From contig NZ_VRUA01000004.1 of the NCBI RefSeq assembly GCF_008017535.1, forward strand, positions 62,001 to 126,000: 64,000 nt of DNA, written 5' to 3'. Positions within the stretch are counted from its first letter, which is position 1; the number at the start of each line of letters is the position of its first letter. Positions 45,613 to 54,645 of the stretch are shown piece after piece. Source of the DNA: Ottowia flava. Lineage in GTDB: Bacteria; Pseudomonadota; Gammaproteobacteria; Burkholderiales; Burkholderiaceae_C. A program made the position numbers and the translations under genes. Under the pieces are notes generated by a model. That model saw only the letters and a program-made list of their open reading frames with translations. It searched no databases and had not been told where the DNA came from.

Positions 45613-46419
45613 ATGAACACCTCCGCCCCCGACGAGGGCCGCATCGACACCGAGGTGCGCGGCCACCTGCTGCTGATCACCATCAACCGCCCGGCCAAGC
45701 GCAACGGCTTCACACCCGCCATGTACCGCCAGCTGGCCGCCGCGTACACGCGCCTGGACGACGAACCCGCGCTGCGCGTGGGCGTGCTGATGGCGGCGGG
45801 CGATCACTTCACCGCCGGCCTGGACTTGCCCACGTTTGCGCCGCTGATGCAGCGCGGCGAACAGGCCGCACCCGCCGGCGGCGTGGAGCCGACCGAGCCG
45901 GGCATGGCGGGGTACCGACGCCGGCAAAAGCCGGTGGTGGTCGCCGTCAAGGGCATCACCTACACGCTGGGGATCGAGCTGATGCTGGCCGCCGACGTGG
46001 TGGTCGCAGCCGACAACTGCCGCTTCTCGCAACTGGAGGTCAAGCGCGGCATCATGGCCACCGGCGGCGCCACGCTGCGCATGGCCGAGCGCGCTGGCGC
46101 CGGCAACGCGCTGTTGCATCTGCTGACCGGCGACGAGTTCGGCGCGGCCGAGGCGCTGCGTTTGAACTTCGTGCAGAAAGTCGTCCCGCCGGCGCAGGTA
46201 GAGCAGGAAACGCTACAGATTGCAGAGCAGATCGCGCAGCAAGCGCCGCTGGCCGTGGTCGCCACGCGGCTGAACGTGCTGAAGGCGATCGAGCACGGCC
46301 CGCTGGCGGCGATGGAAGAATTTGAAGCCACCCAGCAGCGCCTGTCGCGCAGCGAAGACGCGGCCGAGGGCGTGCGCTCCTTCGTCGAAAGGCGGCCGGC
46401 GAAGTTCACCGGGCGCTGA
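45613..46419 (+). CDS. Enoyl-CoA hydratase/isomerase (crotonase) family protein
   Basis: A 268-residue crotonase. The substrate loop is KRNGFTPAMYRQLAAAYTRL and the oxyanion-hole region is GDHFTAGLDLPTFAPL. The two catalytic-position glutamates are present: GITYTLGIELMLAADVVVA and FSQLEVKRGIMATGGATLR. It likely hydrates or isomerises an acyl-CoA double bond; the exact substrate is unknown. It stands alone between a regulator and a convergent GNAT gene, with a hairpin after its stop. Confidence 0.85.
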   Translation: MNTSAPDEGRIDTEVRGHLLLITINRPAKRNGFTPAMYRQLAAAYTRLDDEPALRVGVLMAAGDHFTAGLDLPTFAPLMQRGEQAAPAGGVEPTEPGMAGYRRRQKPVVVAVKGITYTLGIELMLAADVVVAADNCRFSQLEVKRGIMATGGATLRMAERAGAGNALLHLLTGDEFGAAEALRLNFVQKVVPPAQVEQETLQIAEQIAQQAPLAVVATRLNVLKAIEHGPLAAMEEFEATQQRLSRSEDAAEGVRSFVERRPAKFTGR

Positions 46420-46429
46420 CGCCTGGGTT

Positions 46430-46452
46430 CGGCCACGCGCTGGCGTGGGCCG
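46430..46452. terminator. Hairpin between convergent crotonase and GNAT genes
   Basis: CGGCCACGC-GCTG-GCGTGGGCCG: a nine-base-pair stem with one bulged base, located 11 bases after the crotonase stop and 14 before the GNAT stop. It probably limits both transcripts. No T-run. Confidence 0.55.
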
Positions 46453-46465
46453 GCGGATCAGCGCA

Positions 46466-46924
46466 TCACGCCGCCTTTTCCATGTGCACCAGCGACACCG
46501 CGGGCGACACGACTTCGGTGCCCACGATGCGGTAGCCATGGCGCTGGTACAGGCGGATGTTGCCCTCGCTACGCGCGCCGGTGAACAGGGTGAAGCGGCG
46601 TACGCCCGCAGCCTGCGCCTCAATCGCTTGCAGCAGCGCCGCCCCCAGGCCCTGGCCCTGGTTCTGCGGATGCACGATCAGCCGCGCGATGGCGCATTCA
46701 CCTGCCAGCACCCGCGCCCGCACCGAGCCGACGATGCGGCCGCCCGCATCCACCGCCTTCAGCACGGTGTGCGTGTCCCAGTCGGCCAGCGACACGGCCA
46801 GCGTTTCCGTCAGCGGCGGGATGGACCAGTCGTTGTAGAGGCGCGCTTCGGACTGAAAAGCCAGGTGCTGCAAGGCCAGGATGGCGGCGGCGTCTTCGCG
46901 CAGGGCGAGTTGGATGTCGGGCAT
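46466..46924 (-). CDS. GNAT-family N-acetyltransferase
   Basis: A 152-residue acetyl-CoA-dependent acetyltransferase. Motif A is ARLIVHPQNQGQGLGAALLQ (about 81-100), with the Q-x-x-G-x-G pyrophosphate loop, followed by RRFTLFTGARSEGNIRLYQR and HGYRIVGTEV. The acceptor is unknown. It is the last gene of a leftward run FIST-VOC-cupin-GNAT with gaps of 4-14 bases, so it is probably in that operon. Confidence 0.88.
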   Translation of the reverse strand: MPDIQLALREDAAAILALQHLAFQSEARLYNDWSIPPLTETLAVSLADWDTHTVLKAVDAGGRIVGSVRARVLAGECAIARLIVHPQNQGQGLGAALLQAIEAQAAGVRRFTLFTGARSEGNIRLYQRHGYRIVGTEVVSPAVSLVHMEKAA

Positions 46925-46931
46925 GGGCGCG

Positions 46932-47363
46932 TCAGTTTGCGGCAGCGTCGTCGGGCTCGACCGGTGACAGGTACTGCGCGTCGCTGACCTGTTCCAGCCA
47001 GTTCACGGCCACGCCGTCCTGGGCTTCCTGAATGGCGATGTGGCTCATGGCGGTGGTGTCGGTAGCGCCGTGCCAGTGTTTCTGGCCGCAGTCGCAGTGC
47101 ACCACGTCACCCGCGTGAATCGCCTTCTTGGGGCCGCCCCAGCACTGCGTCCAGCCGCTGCCGGCGGTCACGATCAGGTGCTGGCCGAGCGGGTGCGTGT
47201 GCCAGGCGGTGCGCGCGCCGGGCTCGAAGGTGACCAGCGTGGCAGAGGTGCGTCCGGGCTCGGTCGCGCCAAACAGCGGGTCCATGCGCACGGCGCCGGT
47301 GAAGCGGTCGGCCGGCCCTTTGGCGGAAGGGCGCGAACCGACGCGGTAGATCTGCATGGGCAT
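46932..47363 (-). CDS. Cupin-domain protein (carboxymuconolactone-cluster type)
   Basis: A 143-residue single-domain cupin. Cupin motif 1 is [20 protein letters not shown] (metal His-x-His) and motif 2 is [20 protein letters not shown]. The N-terminus [20 protein letters not shown] resembles cupins annotated beside carboxymuconolactone decarboxylases and quercetin-type enzymes. The ATG at 47363 has GGAG eight bases upstream; a second ATG two codons later is possible. It lies eight bases upstream of the GNAT gene. Role unknown. Confidence 0.85.
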   Translation of the reverse strand: MPMQIYRVGSRPSAKGPADRFTGAVRMDPLFGATEPGRTSATLVTFEPGARTAWHTHPLGQHLIVTAGSGWTQCWGGPKKAIHAGDVVHCDCGQKHWHGATDTTAMSHIAIQEAQDGVAVNWLEQVSDAQYLSPVEPDDAAAN

Positions 47364-47377
47364 GGGTGGGCTCCGTC

Positions 47378-47800
47378 TCAAGGTCCGGCAGACGTGGGCG
47401 TGGCGATCTCGTCGTAGCCACGGCCCAGGAACTGCAGCAGGCAAAAGCCGTGGCCGAAGGGATCGGCCAGCAGCGCGATGCGGCCCCAGTCGTGGCTGCG
47501 CGCCGCCTGCTCCAACACCGCGCCCGCCGCCACAGCGCGCGCAACGGCGGCGTCGACGTCGGGCACCACCAGATCCAGGTGCACCGGGGTCCAGTGACGG
47601 GCGTAGTCGCGCGGCGTTGGCGCGCTGGCCGTCGCGGGCGTGCCGGCGGCCTTGCGCAGCAGGTAGATGGGCGCACCGGCGCCCAGCAATTCAAGACCGT
47701 CGTCGCCGAAGCGGCGGCCCGTCGTCAGCCCCAGTGCGGAGGTGTAGAAGGCCTCGGCGCGCGCCAAGTCATCGACGTCGATGTTGACGAGCAACTGCAC
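47378..47800 (-). CDS. VOC (glyoxalase/bleomycin-resistance) family protein
   Basis: A 140-residue vicinal-oxygen-chelate protein made of two beta-alpha-beta-beta-beta modules: [20 protein letters not shown] and [20 protein letters not shown], ending [20 protein letters not shown]. The start is taken as GTG 47800, which has GAGG nine bases upstream; a GTG at 47824 would add eight residues and overlap the FIST gene by 20 bases. Translational coupling to FIST is likely. Metal-dependent lyase, dioxygenase or resistance function cannot be told apart. Confidence 0.78.
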   Translation of the reverse strand: MQLLVNIDVDDLARAEAFYTSALGLTTGRRFGDDGLELLGAGAPIYLLRKAAGTPATASAPTPRDYARHWTPVHLDLVVPDVDAAVARAVAAGAVLEQAARSHDWGRIALLADPFGHGFCLLQFLGRGYDEIATPTSAGP

Positions 47801-47804
47801 GCCA

Positions 47805-49094
47805 TCAATCCTCTGGCGCGTCACCGTCCACGGCCGCCGGGGCGACGAACACGGTCAGCACGCCGGTGTAGCCGTACAGGTGATGGCGCGCGATTTCGCC
47901 GCCGGCAAAAAAGCCGACCAGTGGCACATCGCCCAGCGCGTGGCGCACGATCTGCAATTCCGCCCCCGGCGCGCCAAAGTGCGCGCCACCACGGCCCGCG
48001 CAGCTGATGTAGACCGCGCCGGCGATGCGCCGCGCCGGGTGCGGCGCCGACAGCGCGTGCGGCGCGGCCAGGGCGGCGGCGGTGAGCTCGGGCACCTCTT
48101 CGGGCTCCAGCTCCTCGCGGATTTCGGCGCAGATGCGCGTCAGGTCGGCGCGGGCCGCCTGCACGTTGCGCTGACAGAAGGCGATGCGCTGGCCGACGCG
48201 CGGGCGCTCGGCGATGGCAACGCCGCGCCGGCCAGGGTCGACGCCGATGATGTGGCGCACCACCACGTCGGGCCCGAAGTGGCCGCTGCGGCCCACGCCT
48301 TCTTCGCCGGGGCTGGACAGCCCAACCAGGGTCTGACGCACCACGTCCAGCGCTTCACGCGGGGCCTCCAGGCTGATGCGCAGATCGGCCAGCATCACGT
48401 CCAGTGCCGGTTGGCCATCCAGGGACAGCAGCACGTTGCCGTCGGCCCCGGTCACTTCGTGTTCCGGCGATACGGGAAGGCAGCCTTGCGTGACGCGCGC
48501 CACCAAGTCCACCCCTGCGCCGAATGCGACGCCGGACAACCCGCCCGAGATCACACCGCCCACGCCGCCTTGCCCGGCCACATGGCCCTGGCTGCCCACG
48601 GCAAATTGCAGCACCCGGCTGCGGCTGGACGACAACCCGCCGAACAGGTAGCCGGTGTCGGTGCGCTGGGCCAGCTCGGCCACCAGATCGGGCACGTCGG
48701 GCGTTTGCGCATCGGCGTGCACGAGTGCGGTGTGGGGCCGAAAGCGCGCGCCCGCTGTCAGCGGCATGACGCCCGAGAACACCCGGATCTGGTCTGCCGG
48801 CAAGTCGCACAGCATCACGCTGAGCGCCGGCTCGTCGATGTATTCGGCGTTGCTCGCACACACCCCCACCCCGACGGTCCCGGCCCAGTCGGTGACCTCG
48901 GGCAGTTCGGCGCCGAGAAGGTCCAGGATGTCCTGCGCAGCGCCGGCGTAATGATCGGTGATGTAGAGCAGGCCGAGCGCGGGTGCGTCGGCGTAATCGG
49001 CGCTGGCCATCTGCGCGCGCAACTGCGCCAGCACCAGGCCACAGGCCATCTGCCACTGGGGATGCGTGGCGTGGCCATAAGGAAACAGGTTCAT
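47805..49094 (-). CDS. FIST signal-transduction domain protein
   Basis: A 429-residue protein with FIST_N (about 40-210: LGLLYITDHYAGAAQDILDL, GYLFGGLSSSRSRVLQFAVG) and FIST_C (about 235-400: TGADGNVLLSLDGQPALDVM, AVYISCAGRGGAHFGAPGAE, PLVGFFAGGEIARHHLYGYT). FIST domains are proposed small-ligand sensors, usually fused to or beside signalling outputs; here no such output is fused. It is the first gene of the run FIST-VOC-cupin-GNAT and lies 39 bases after phaM on the same strand. Confidence 0.88.
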   Translation of the reverse strand: MNLFPYGHATHPQWQMACGLVLAQLRAQMASADYADAPALGLLYITDHYAGAAQDILDLLGAELPEVTDWAGTVGVGVCASNAEYIDEPALSVMLCDLPADQIRVFSGVMPLTAGARFRPHTALVHADAQTPDVPDLVAELAQRTDTGYLFGGLSSSRSRVLQFAVGSQGHVAGQGGVGGVISGGLSGVAFGAGVDLVARVTQGCLPVSPEHEVTGADGNVLLSLDGQPALDVMLADLRISLEAPREALDVVRQTLVGLSSPGEEGVGRSGHFGPDVVVRHIIGVDPGRRGVAIAERPRVGQRIAFCQRNVQAARADLTRICAEIREELEPEEVPELTAAALAAPHALSAPHPARRIAGAVYISCAGRGGAHFGAPGAELQIVRHALGDVPLVGFFAGGEIARHHLYGYTGVLTVFVAPAAVDGDAPED

Positions 49095-49133
49095 GCGACT
49101 GGCGGGCGCTCTCGCCCGAATGGGTTGGACGCC

Positions 49134-49994
49134 TCAGCGCGGCTTGGCCGGTGGCGGCAGCGGCCAACCGGCGTTGCGCGCGGGTGCGGGCTCTCGCGCA
49201 GCGGCTTGCTTGCGCGGGGTCGCTGCCTTCTTGCGCGCCGCGCCGGTCTGCTTGGCGCCACGCTTGGCCGCTGGCTTCTTCTTGGCGGCGGTCTTGCCCG
49301 CGGGTTTGGCAGGGGTGGCTGCGGCGGTGGGGCCGGCGCCCTTGGCGGGGGCGGCTTCGCGCAGGGCGTTGGCAGCGATCTGCTGGAACTGCTGGGTCAG
49401 GGCACCCCACCACTGCATGCCATCGGCCAGACTCTTGGCCGCGGCGGTATGGGCCTCTTGCCCGGCATCCGCCTCCGGCGAAGCGGTCGACCCCTTGGGC
49501 TTGCGAGGACGCGCAGGCGGCGGCTCGACCACAGGCGCCGGGGCAGGTTCCGGCGCTGCCTCGGGCGGCGTCGGCTCGGGTGAGGCGACTGGCGCGGGCG
49601 CTGCCGCAGTCTGGTCAAAAGGCCATTGCGGTGCGGCCGCATCTGCCTTCGCTGCCGGCGCCTGCGCGGCAGGCGATGGCACCGGGACGGTAAACGCCTT
49701 CGCGACTTCCGCCATGCTGACGTTCATTCCCTGGAGCGTCGCCAGCGTCATCTTCTGCACCTCGAGCGCCTGCACCGTGGCCTTCAGTGCGGTGGCGTTC
49801 TGGTCCAGCCAGAACTGCACCGCCTTCAGCTCGGTGATGCGTCGGTCGAGCTCCTCGACGCTGACGGTGGGTGCCACCCATTGACCGAGCCCGGGCACGG
49901 TGCCGCCACCGGCTTTCTGCGCACTCGACAACTGCTGAAGGAAGTCGAATCCGGGGATGAACTTGCCGAAGGCTAAGGCGTTGGCGTCGCTCAT
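49134..49994 (-). CDS. phaM: PhaM-type polyhydroxyalkanoate granule protein
   Basis: A 286-residue granule-associated protein. The N-terminal PhaM-like part reads FIPGFDFLQQLSSAQKAGGG, APTVSVEELDRRITELKAVQ, FWLDQNATALKATVQALEVQ and KMTLATLQGMNVSMAEVAKA. The central region is Pro/Ala-rich. The C-terminal 75 residues are a histone-like Ala/Lys/Pro tail (AAKKKPAAKRGAKQTGAARK). In Ralstonia, PhaM activates PHA synthase and ties granules to the nucleoid through such a tail. The homology is to that architecture. No phaC/phaB is in the window. Confidence 0.85.
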   Translation of the reverse strand: MSDANALAFGKFIPGFDFLQQLSSAQKAGGGTVPGLGQWVAPTVSVEELDRRITELKAVQFWLDQNATALKATVQALEVQKMTLATLQGMNVSMAEVAKAFTVPVPSPAAQAPAAKADAAAPQWPFDQTAAAPAPVASPEPTPPEAAPEPAPAPVVEPPPARPRKPKGSTASPEADAGQEAHTAAAKSLADGMQWWGALTQQFQQIAANALREAAPAKGAGPTAAATPAKPAGKTAAKKKPAAKRGAKQTGAARKKAATPRKQAAAREPAPARNAGWPLPPPAKPR

Positions 49995-50144
49995 GGATGC
50001 ACCTCAGAACGGTGGGAGCCAGGTGGTCGCCGCGAGCCCGTCGAAGGCAGCGCAGCGGGTGTGGCCACAGCTTAACCGATCACCCTTTGGCATCGCCACC
50101 TTCTGCCACCTTCTGCTCTCCACGCTTGCGCGCGGGTGCGGACT

Positions 50145-50681
50145 TCAGTGCTTGTGCCCGCCGCCGTGGCCAGGGCTTGCGGGGGCGGTCGCCGCGGCGC
50201 GAACGGGCACCTTGAGGTCGGTACGCGACTCTTGGCCCTGCGCGTCGCGCCAGGTCAGCGTGAGTGGCACCGTCTCGCCCGCCTTGAGCGGGTGCTTCAG
50301 GTCCATCAGCATCAGGTGGTAGCCACCCGGCTTGAGTTCGACGGGCTTACCGGCGGGCAGCGCCAGCGAACCGATGGCGCGCATGCGCATGACCTCGCCT
50401 TGCATCGCCATTTCGTGCACCTCGGCCACGCCCGCGACATCGGTCGCCACACCCACCAGTTGCATCGGTGTGGCGGCCGTCAGCGTCATGAAGGCGCCCG
50501 TCGCCTTCTGGCCCGGAACGCTGGCCCGCGCCCAGGCGTCCGTGACGCGAACGGCCTCGGCCTGAGCCACAGCAGAGGTTGCTGGCGCCGCAGTGGCGGG
50601 AGACTGGGCCCAAGCCGTCAGGCTGCCTGCAAAAAGGCCAACACTGGCCAGCACGCGGAGGGGAATGCGGAGAAAAGTCAT
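50145..50681 (-). CDS. Periplasmic copper chaperone PCu(A)C
   Basis: A 178-residue exported protein that delivers Cu(I) to cytochrome oxidase in the family. Signal peptide: LRVLASVGLFAGSLTAWAQS. The copper site H(M)x10Mx21HxM is visible as VHEMAMQGEVMRMRAIGSLA and GGYHLMLMDLKHPLKAGETV. The C-terminus is His-rich (GHGGGHKH). The ATG at 50681 precedes MTFLRIPLRVLAS. The DUF2946 gene lies just upstream on the same strand, and together they look like a copper-handling pair. Confidence 0.9.
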   Translation of the reverse strand: MTFLRIPLRVLASVGLFAGSLTAWAQSPATAAPATSAVAQAEAVRVTDAWARASVPGQKATGAFMTLTAATPMQLVGVATDVAGVAEVHEMAMQGEVMRMRAIGSLALPAGKPVELKPGGYHLMLMDLKHPLKAGETVPLTLTWRDAQGQESRTDLKVPVRAAATAPASPGHGGGHKH

Positions 50682-50899
50682 ATCGGTTCCTAGGAAATTC
50701 GGGAAAAGGGCCGTGCGCAAGGTCGGCCCGGAAAGGGCGTGCAACGGGATAGCCGCGCAGGCGGCCCGGCATATGTCAGTTAAGGCGCGCGCAAGCGCCT
50801 CTGGCGCAATTCGATCTTCGGGCCGCCGCATGCCGCCAAGTCGCCGCGTGTCTGCCCGAACGTACCGTCGTCAGGAAACCACGCGATTTGGCAGACCGA

Positions 50900-51265
50900 T
50901 CAAGCCCGCCCGACCGGCGGCCCCCGGGCGAGCAGCGGCGCCCAGGTCTCTGCCAACGGCGGCGCATCCACGTGCGTCCACCTCGGCACCTGCGCCACGG
51001 CGACGCGCTGCGCCACATGGGCCTGCAAGTCCAACGGCGGTGTGCCGGTCACCAGGCACAGCGCGCACTCCAGGGTGTGGCCGGACGGCGCACCGGCCGC
51101 GCCATCGTCGTCGTCCAGCGCGACCAGCTTGACCGCACCGTCCGTGCACACCAGCTGCATCGCGCGCGGCGCCACCCAGGGCGATGCGGCCGCAGCGCCC
51201 AGCGCCAGCGCGAACGCCACCAGCATGCAGCGGGCGATCCAAAGGCGCAGGACACGGGTCGACAT
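50900..51265 (-). CDS. DUF2946 family protein
   Basis: A 121-residue exported protein of the DUF2946 type: N-terminal hydrophobic anchor [20 protein letters not shown], then MQLVCTDGAVKLV and the Cys pair in LECALCLVTGTPPLDLQ. Members are usually found beside copper genes (PCuAC, TonB receptors), which fits the downstream neighbour here. The start at 51265 gives MSTRVLRLWIARC. Function unproven. Confidence 0.78.
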   Translation of the reverse strand: MSTRVLRLWIARCMLVAFALALGAAAASPWVAPRAMQLVCTDGAVKLVALDDDDGAAGAPSGHTLECALCLVTGTPPLDLQAHVAQRVAVAQVPRWTHVDAPPLAETWAPLLARGPPVGRA

Positions 51266-51361
51266 GCACCCATTATCGGCCGGCGTCCGTTCGGCGACTG
51301 ACGTGGGGGCGGCGGCGCGCTAGGCTGGCGGATTCATCCACACCGGAAAGACCCCACCACC

Positions 51362-52012
51362 ATGTTCCAACTCTGCGGATTTGCCGCCAGCAACTACTAC
51401 AACAAGGTCAAGCTCGCCCTGCTCGAAAAGGGCTTGCCGTTCGAGGAAAAACTGGCCTGGATCGGCGAAACCGACGCCGCCGCCAGCCCGCTCGGCAAGG
51501 TGCCCTACGCCATCACCGACGATGGTCCCTTGAGCGAATCGACCATCCTGCTGGAGTACCTGGAAGCCAAATACCCCACCCCCGCGCTGCTGCCCGCCGA
51601 CGCCTACCAGGCCGCCAAGGTGCGCGAGCTGGTGCGCTACATCGAGCTGCACCTGGAGCTGGTCGCGCGCAACCTGTACCCGCAAGCCTTCTTCGGCGGC
51701 CAGATCAGCGAAGGCGCCAAGACCAAGACGCTGCCGCAGCTGCAGAAGAACGTCGCCGCGTTTGCCAAGCTGGCCAGGTTTTCGCCGTACGTCGCGGGCG
51801 AGCATTTCACGCTGGCCGATTGCGCCGCCATCGTGCACCTGCCGCTGGTGTCCAGCGCCAGCAAGATCGTCTACGGTGAAGACGTGCTGGCCGGGCTGCC
51901 GCTCAAGGACTACCTGAAGCAGATGGGCGAGCGCCCCGCTGTGCAAAAGGTGCAGGCCGACCGCAAGTCCAACACCGAACTGATGATGGCGCGGATGAAG
52001 GCGAAAGCCTGA
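51362..52012 (+). CDS. Glutathione S-transferase family protein
   Basis: A 216-residue GST. Thioredoxin-like N-terminal domain: FQLCGFAASNYYNKVKLALL, LGKVPYAITDDGPLSESTIL (cis-Pro and the glutathione-binding E-S). Helical C-terminal domain: YVAGEHFTLADCAAIVHLPL (N-capping box). Catalytic Ser/Tyr near residues 10-13. It conjugates or reduces electrophiles with glutathione; the substrate is unknown. ATG at 51362. Confidence 0.9.
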   Translation: MFQLCGFAASNYYNKVKLALLEKGLPFEEKLAWIGETDAAASPLGKVPYAITDDGPLSESTILLEYLEAKYPTPALLPADAYQAAKVRELVRYIELHLELVARNLYPQAFFGGQISEGAKTKTLPQLQKNVAAFAKLARFSPYVAGEHFTLADCAAIVHLPLVSSASKIVYGEDVLAGLPLKDYLKQMGERPAVQKVQADRKSNTELMMARMKAKA

Positions 52013-52116
52013 GGCCCTTCCCCAACGCGCACCGCAGGCGCAACGCGCCGGGTGCGCTGCGCGGATGGCAGGTCCGCGCCTGAGCGGTCACGCAGCTCGC
52101 GAAGTGCAGGCGAGAA

Positions 52117-52171
52117 ATTTGAACCAAATCACCCGCCAGCTCTACAACCACCTGCGCAACCAGCTATTTAA
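52117..52171 (-). repeat. Dispersed repeat upstream of the crotonase stop
   Basis: On the minus strand: ATTAAATAGCTGGTTGCGCA, GGTGGTTGTAGAGCTGGCGG, GTGATTTGGTTCAAAT. A full-length copy of the GCGCAG subtype, between the GST gene and the crotonase at 52182. It is the copy closest in sequence to copy 1 (AGCTGGTTGCGCAGGTGGTTGTA). Confidence 0.85.
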
Positions 52172-52181
52172 TCAATAGCAA

Positions 52182-52997
52182 TCAGTACTTCGGCGCGCGG
52201 CGCTCGCGCAGGCTGGCCACGCCCTCGTGCACGTCGGGGCCGCCAAAGCCCATGAATTCGAGCGCCAGCGAGGTGTCGAACGTCGGCCCTGCCTGGCGGT
52301 ACCAGTTGTTGAGCGAATACTTGGTCCAGCGGATCGCCGTGGTGCTGCCGGCGGCCAGCTTGTCGGCCACTTCGTAGGCTTTGTCCAGCAGCTGGTCGTC
52401 GTCCACCGCCAGCGACACCAGGCCGATGCGCTCGGCCTCTTCGCCGGTCACGGCCTCACACAGCATCAGGTAGTACTTGGCCTTGGCCATGCCGCACAGC
52501 AGCGGCCAGCAGATGGCCGCGTGGTCGCCCGCCGCCACGCCCAGGCGCGTGTGGCCGTCAACGATCTTGGCGGACTTGGCGGCGATGGACACATCGGCCA
52601 GCAGGCCCGCCACCAGGCCCGCGCCCACGGCCGGCCCGTGCATCGCGCTGACGATGGGCTTTTCGCAATTGATCACGTTGTAGACCAGGTCGCGCGCTTC
52701 CTTCCACACGCGGGTGCGCACAGCAAAATCGGTCGCCATGTCCTGCACCAGCGCCAGGTCGCCGCCGCCGGAAAAGCCCATGCCTTCGCCGCGCAGCACA
52801 GCGCAGCGCACGGTCTCGTCCTTGTCGATGTCGCGCCAGATCTCGGAGAGCTCCCAGTGGCCTTCGTGGCCGGCGGTGGGCAGCTTGCCGTTCTTGGCCT
52901 TCATCTGCAGATCGATCACCGAGCCGTCGGGGCCGCGGCGGGTGATGGTCATGGTCTGGTAGCGGCTGTAATCGATCGCGGGCGTCGTCGTGCTCAT
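52182..52997 (-). CDS. Crotonase-family protein lacking both catalytic glutamates
   Basis: A 271-residue member of the enoyl-CoA hydratase fold. Fold markers: [20 protein letters not shown] (oxyanion loop), [60 protein letters not shown]. At the positions of the two catalytic Glu residues of enoyl-CoA hydratase there are Val (GAGLVAG) and His (DGHTRLG), so it is not a standard hydratase; it may be an isomerase, lyase, thioesterase or a non-catalytic member. It diverges from the acyl-CoA ligase gene over 52 bases and probably shares its regulation. Confidence 0.82.
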   Translation of the reverse strand: MSTTTPAIDYSRYQTMTITRRGPDGSVIDLQMKAKNGKLPTAGHEGHWELSEIWRDIDKDETVRCAVLRGEGMGFSGGGDLALVQDMATDFAVRTRVWKEARDLVYNVINCEKPIVSAMHGPAVGAGLVAGLLADVSIAAKSAKIVDGHTRLGVAAGDHAAICWPLLCGMAKAKYYLMLCEAVTGEEAERIGLVSLAVDDDQLLDKAYEVADKLAAGSTTAIRWTKYSLNNWYRQAGPTFDTSLALEFMGFGGPDVHEGVASLRERRAPKY

Positions 52998-53049
52998 GCG
53001 GTGGTCTCCTCGGGACGTAAAACCTTGGATCGTAGCGGCCCTGGCCATA

Positions 53050-54645
53050 ATGCCCCGCATGCCGCCCGACGCTGCCCCCGCCACCGACACCTTGGGCGCG
53101 GCGTTGCGCCACGCCGCGCGCACCGCGCCCGGCCGGCCGCTGCTGCGCATGGCCGAGGGCGAATGGACCACCGCCGCGCTGGACGCGCAGTCCGACCGCG
53201 TGGCGCGCGGCCTGCGCGACCTGGGCGTGGCGCCGGGCGACCGCGTCAGCGTGATGCTGCCCAACCTGCCCGACTTCGTCGTCATCTGGTTCGCCCTGGC
53301 CAAGCTGGGCGCGGTGATGGCGCCGGTCAACACCGCCTTCACCGGCCAAGGCCTGGTGGACGCCATCCACCTGGTGCAAAGCCGCGTGCTGATCGCGCAC
53401 GACAGCCTTGCCGCGCAATGGCGCGCCGCACGGCCTGCGCTGACGCAGCTAACGCATGTGCTGGTGCTGGGCGAAGCCGGCGCGGGTGAACAAGCCTTTG
53501 CCGCCGTGCCGCGCGACGCCCGCGCGGACGACCCGCCCTGGCCCGACGTGCAAGCGGCCGACCTGTGCCTGCTGCTGTACACGTCGGGCACCACCGGGCG
53601 GTCCAAGGCCGTCATGCTGGCGCACCGCTTTGTGCTGAGCCAGGCCGCCGCCTTCGGCCAGCAGCTGGGCTTGCGCGCGGACGACGTGCTGTACTGCCCG
53701 TACCCGCTGTTCCATCTGGACGCGTCGGTGCTCACCGTGGCGCCGGCCCTCGTGCTGGGCGCGGTGGCGGCCATTGGCGCGCGCTTTTCGGTGTCGCGTT
53801 ACTGGGACGAGATGCGCGCCTTTGGCGCCACTGTGTTCGACTTCATGGGCGCCACGCTGACGCTGCTGTACAAGCAGCCGCCCTCGCCGAGCGACCGCGA
53901 CCACCGCGCGCGCCTGGGCTGGGGCGTGCCCATGCCCGGCTGGGCCGACGACTTTGAACAGCGCTTTGGCTGCCGGCTGGTGGAGATCTACGGCTCGACC
54001 GAAGTCGGCCTGATCATGGCGCCCACGCCGGGCGAGGCGCGCCGCACCGGATCGTGCGGGCGCATCGGCCCCCTGTGGCGGGCCGAGCTGCACGACGCGG
54101 ATGGCTTTGCCGTGCCCGTGGGCGCCAGCGGGGAATTGGTCGTGCGCCCGCGCGCGCCTGACGCGCTGATGCGCGGCTACTGGGCCATGCCCGACGCCAC
54201 GCTGGCCGCGCTGCGCGACCAGTGGTTTCACACCGGCGACGTCATGCGCCAGGACGCCGACGGGCATTTCTACTTCGTCGGCCGCACCAAGGACATGGTG
54301 CGCCGGCGTGGCGAGAACATCTCCGCCGCCGAAGTCGAACAAGGCCTGGAGACACACCCCGCCGTGCAGGAAGCCGCCGTGTTCGGCGTGCCCAGCGAGC
54401 TGACCGAAGAAGAGGTGATGGCCTGCGTCGTGCTTCAACCCGGCGCCGCGCTGGCCGCTGCCGACCTGGCCACGCACGCCCGCGGCGCCATGGCGCGCTT
54501 CATGGTGCCGCGCTACATCCGCTTCATGGACGCGCTGCCGCGCACGCCCACCGACAAGGTGGAAAAATTCCGCCTGGCCGCCGAAGGCGTGACGGCCGAC
54601 ACCGTCGACACCGACTCCTTTCAACCGCCCACCACCCGCCCATGA
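53050..54645 (+). CDS. Acyl-CoA/AMP ligase (acyl-activating enzyme)
   Basis: A 531-residue adenylate-forming CoA ligase. P-loop: [20 protein letters not shown] (about 176-195). A5: [18 protein letters not shown]7: [21 protein letters not shown]8: [21 protein letters not shown]10 Lys in [12 protein letters not shown]. It probably activates an aromatic or branched carboxylate to its CoA ester for the linked crotonase. ATG at 53050; a second ATG three codons on is equally good. Its stop overlaps the start of the next crotonase (ATGA). Confidence 0.88.
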   Translation: MPRMPPDAAPATDTLGAALRHAARTAPGRPLLRMAEGEWTTAALDAQSDRVARGLRDLGVAPGDRVSVMLPNLPDFVVIWFALAKLGAVMAPVNTAFTGQGLVDAIHLVQSRVLIAHDSLAAQWRAARPALTQLTHVLVLGEAGAGEQAFAAVPRDARADDPPWPDVQAADLCLLLYTSGTTGRSKAVMLAHRFVLSQAAAFGQQLGLRADDVLYCPYPLFHLDASVLTVAPALVLGAVAAIGARFSVSRYWDEMRAFGATVFDFMGATLTLLYKQPPSPSDRDHRARLGWGVPMPGWADDFEQRFGCRLVEIYGSTEVGLIMAPTPGEARRTGSCGRIGPLWRAELHDADGFAVPVGASGELVVRPRAPDALMRGYWAMPDATLAALRDQWFHTGDVMRQDADGHFYFVGRTKDMVRRRGENISAAEVEQGLETHPAVQEAAVFGVPSELTEEEVMACVVLQPGAALAAADLATHARGAMARFMVPRYIRFMDALPRTPTDKVEKFRLAAEGVTADTVDTDSFQPPTTRP

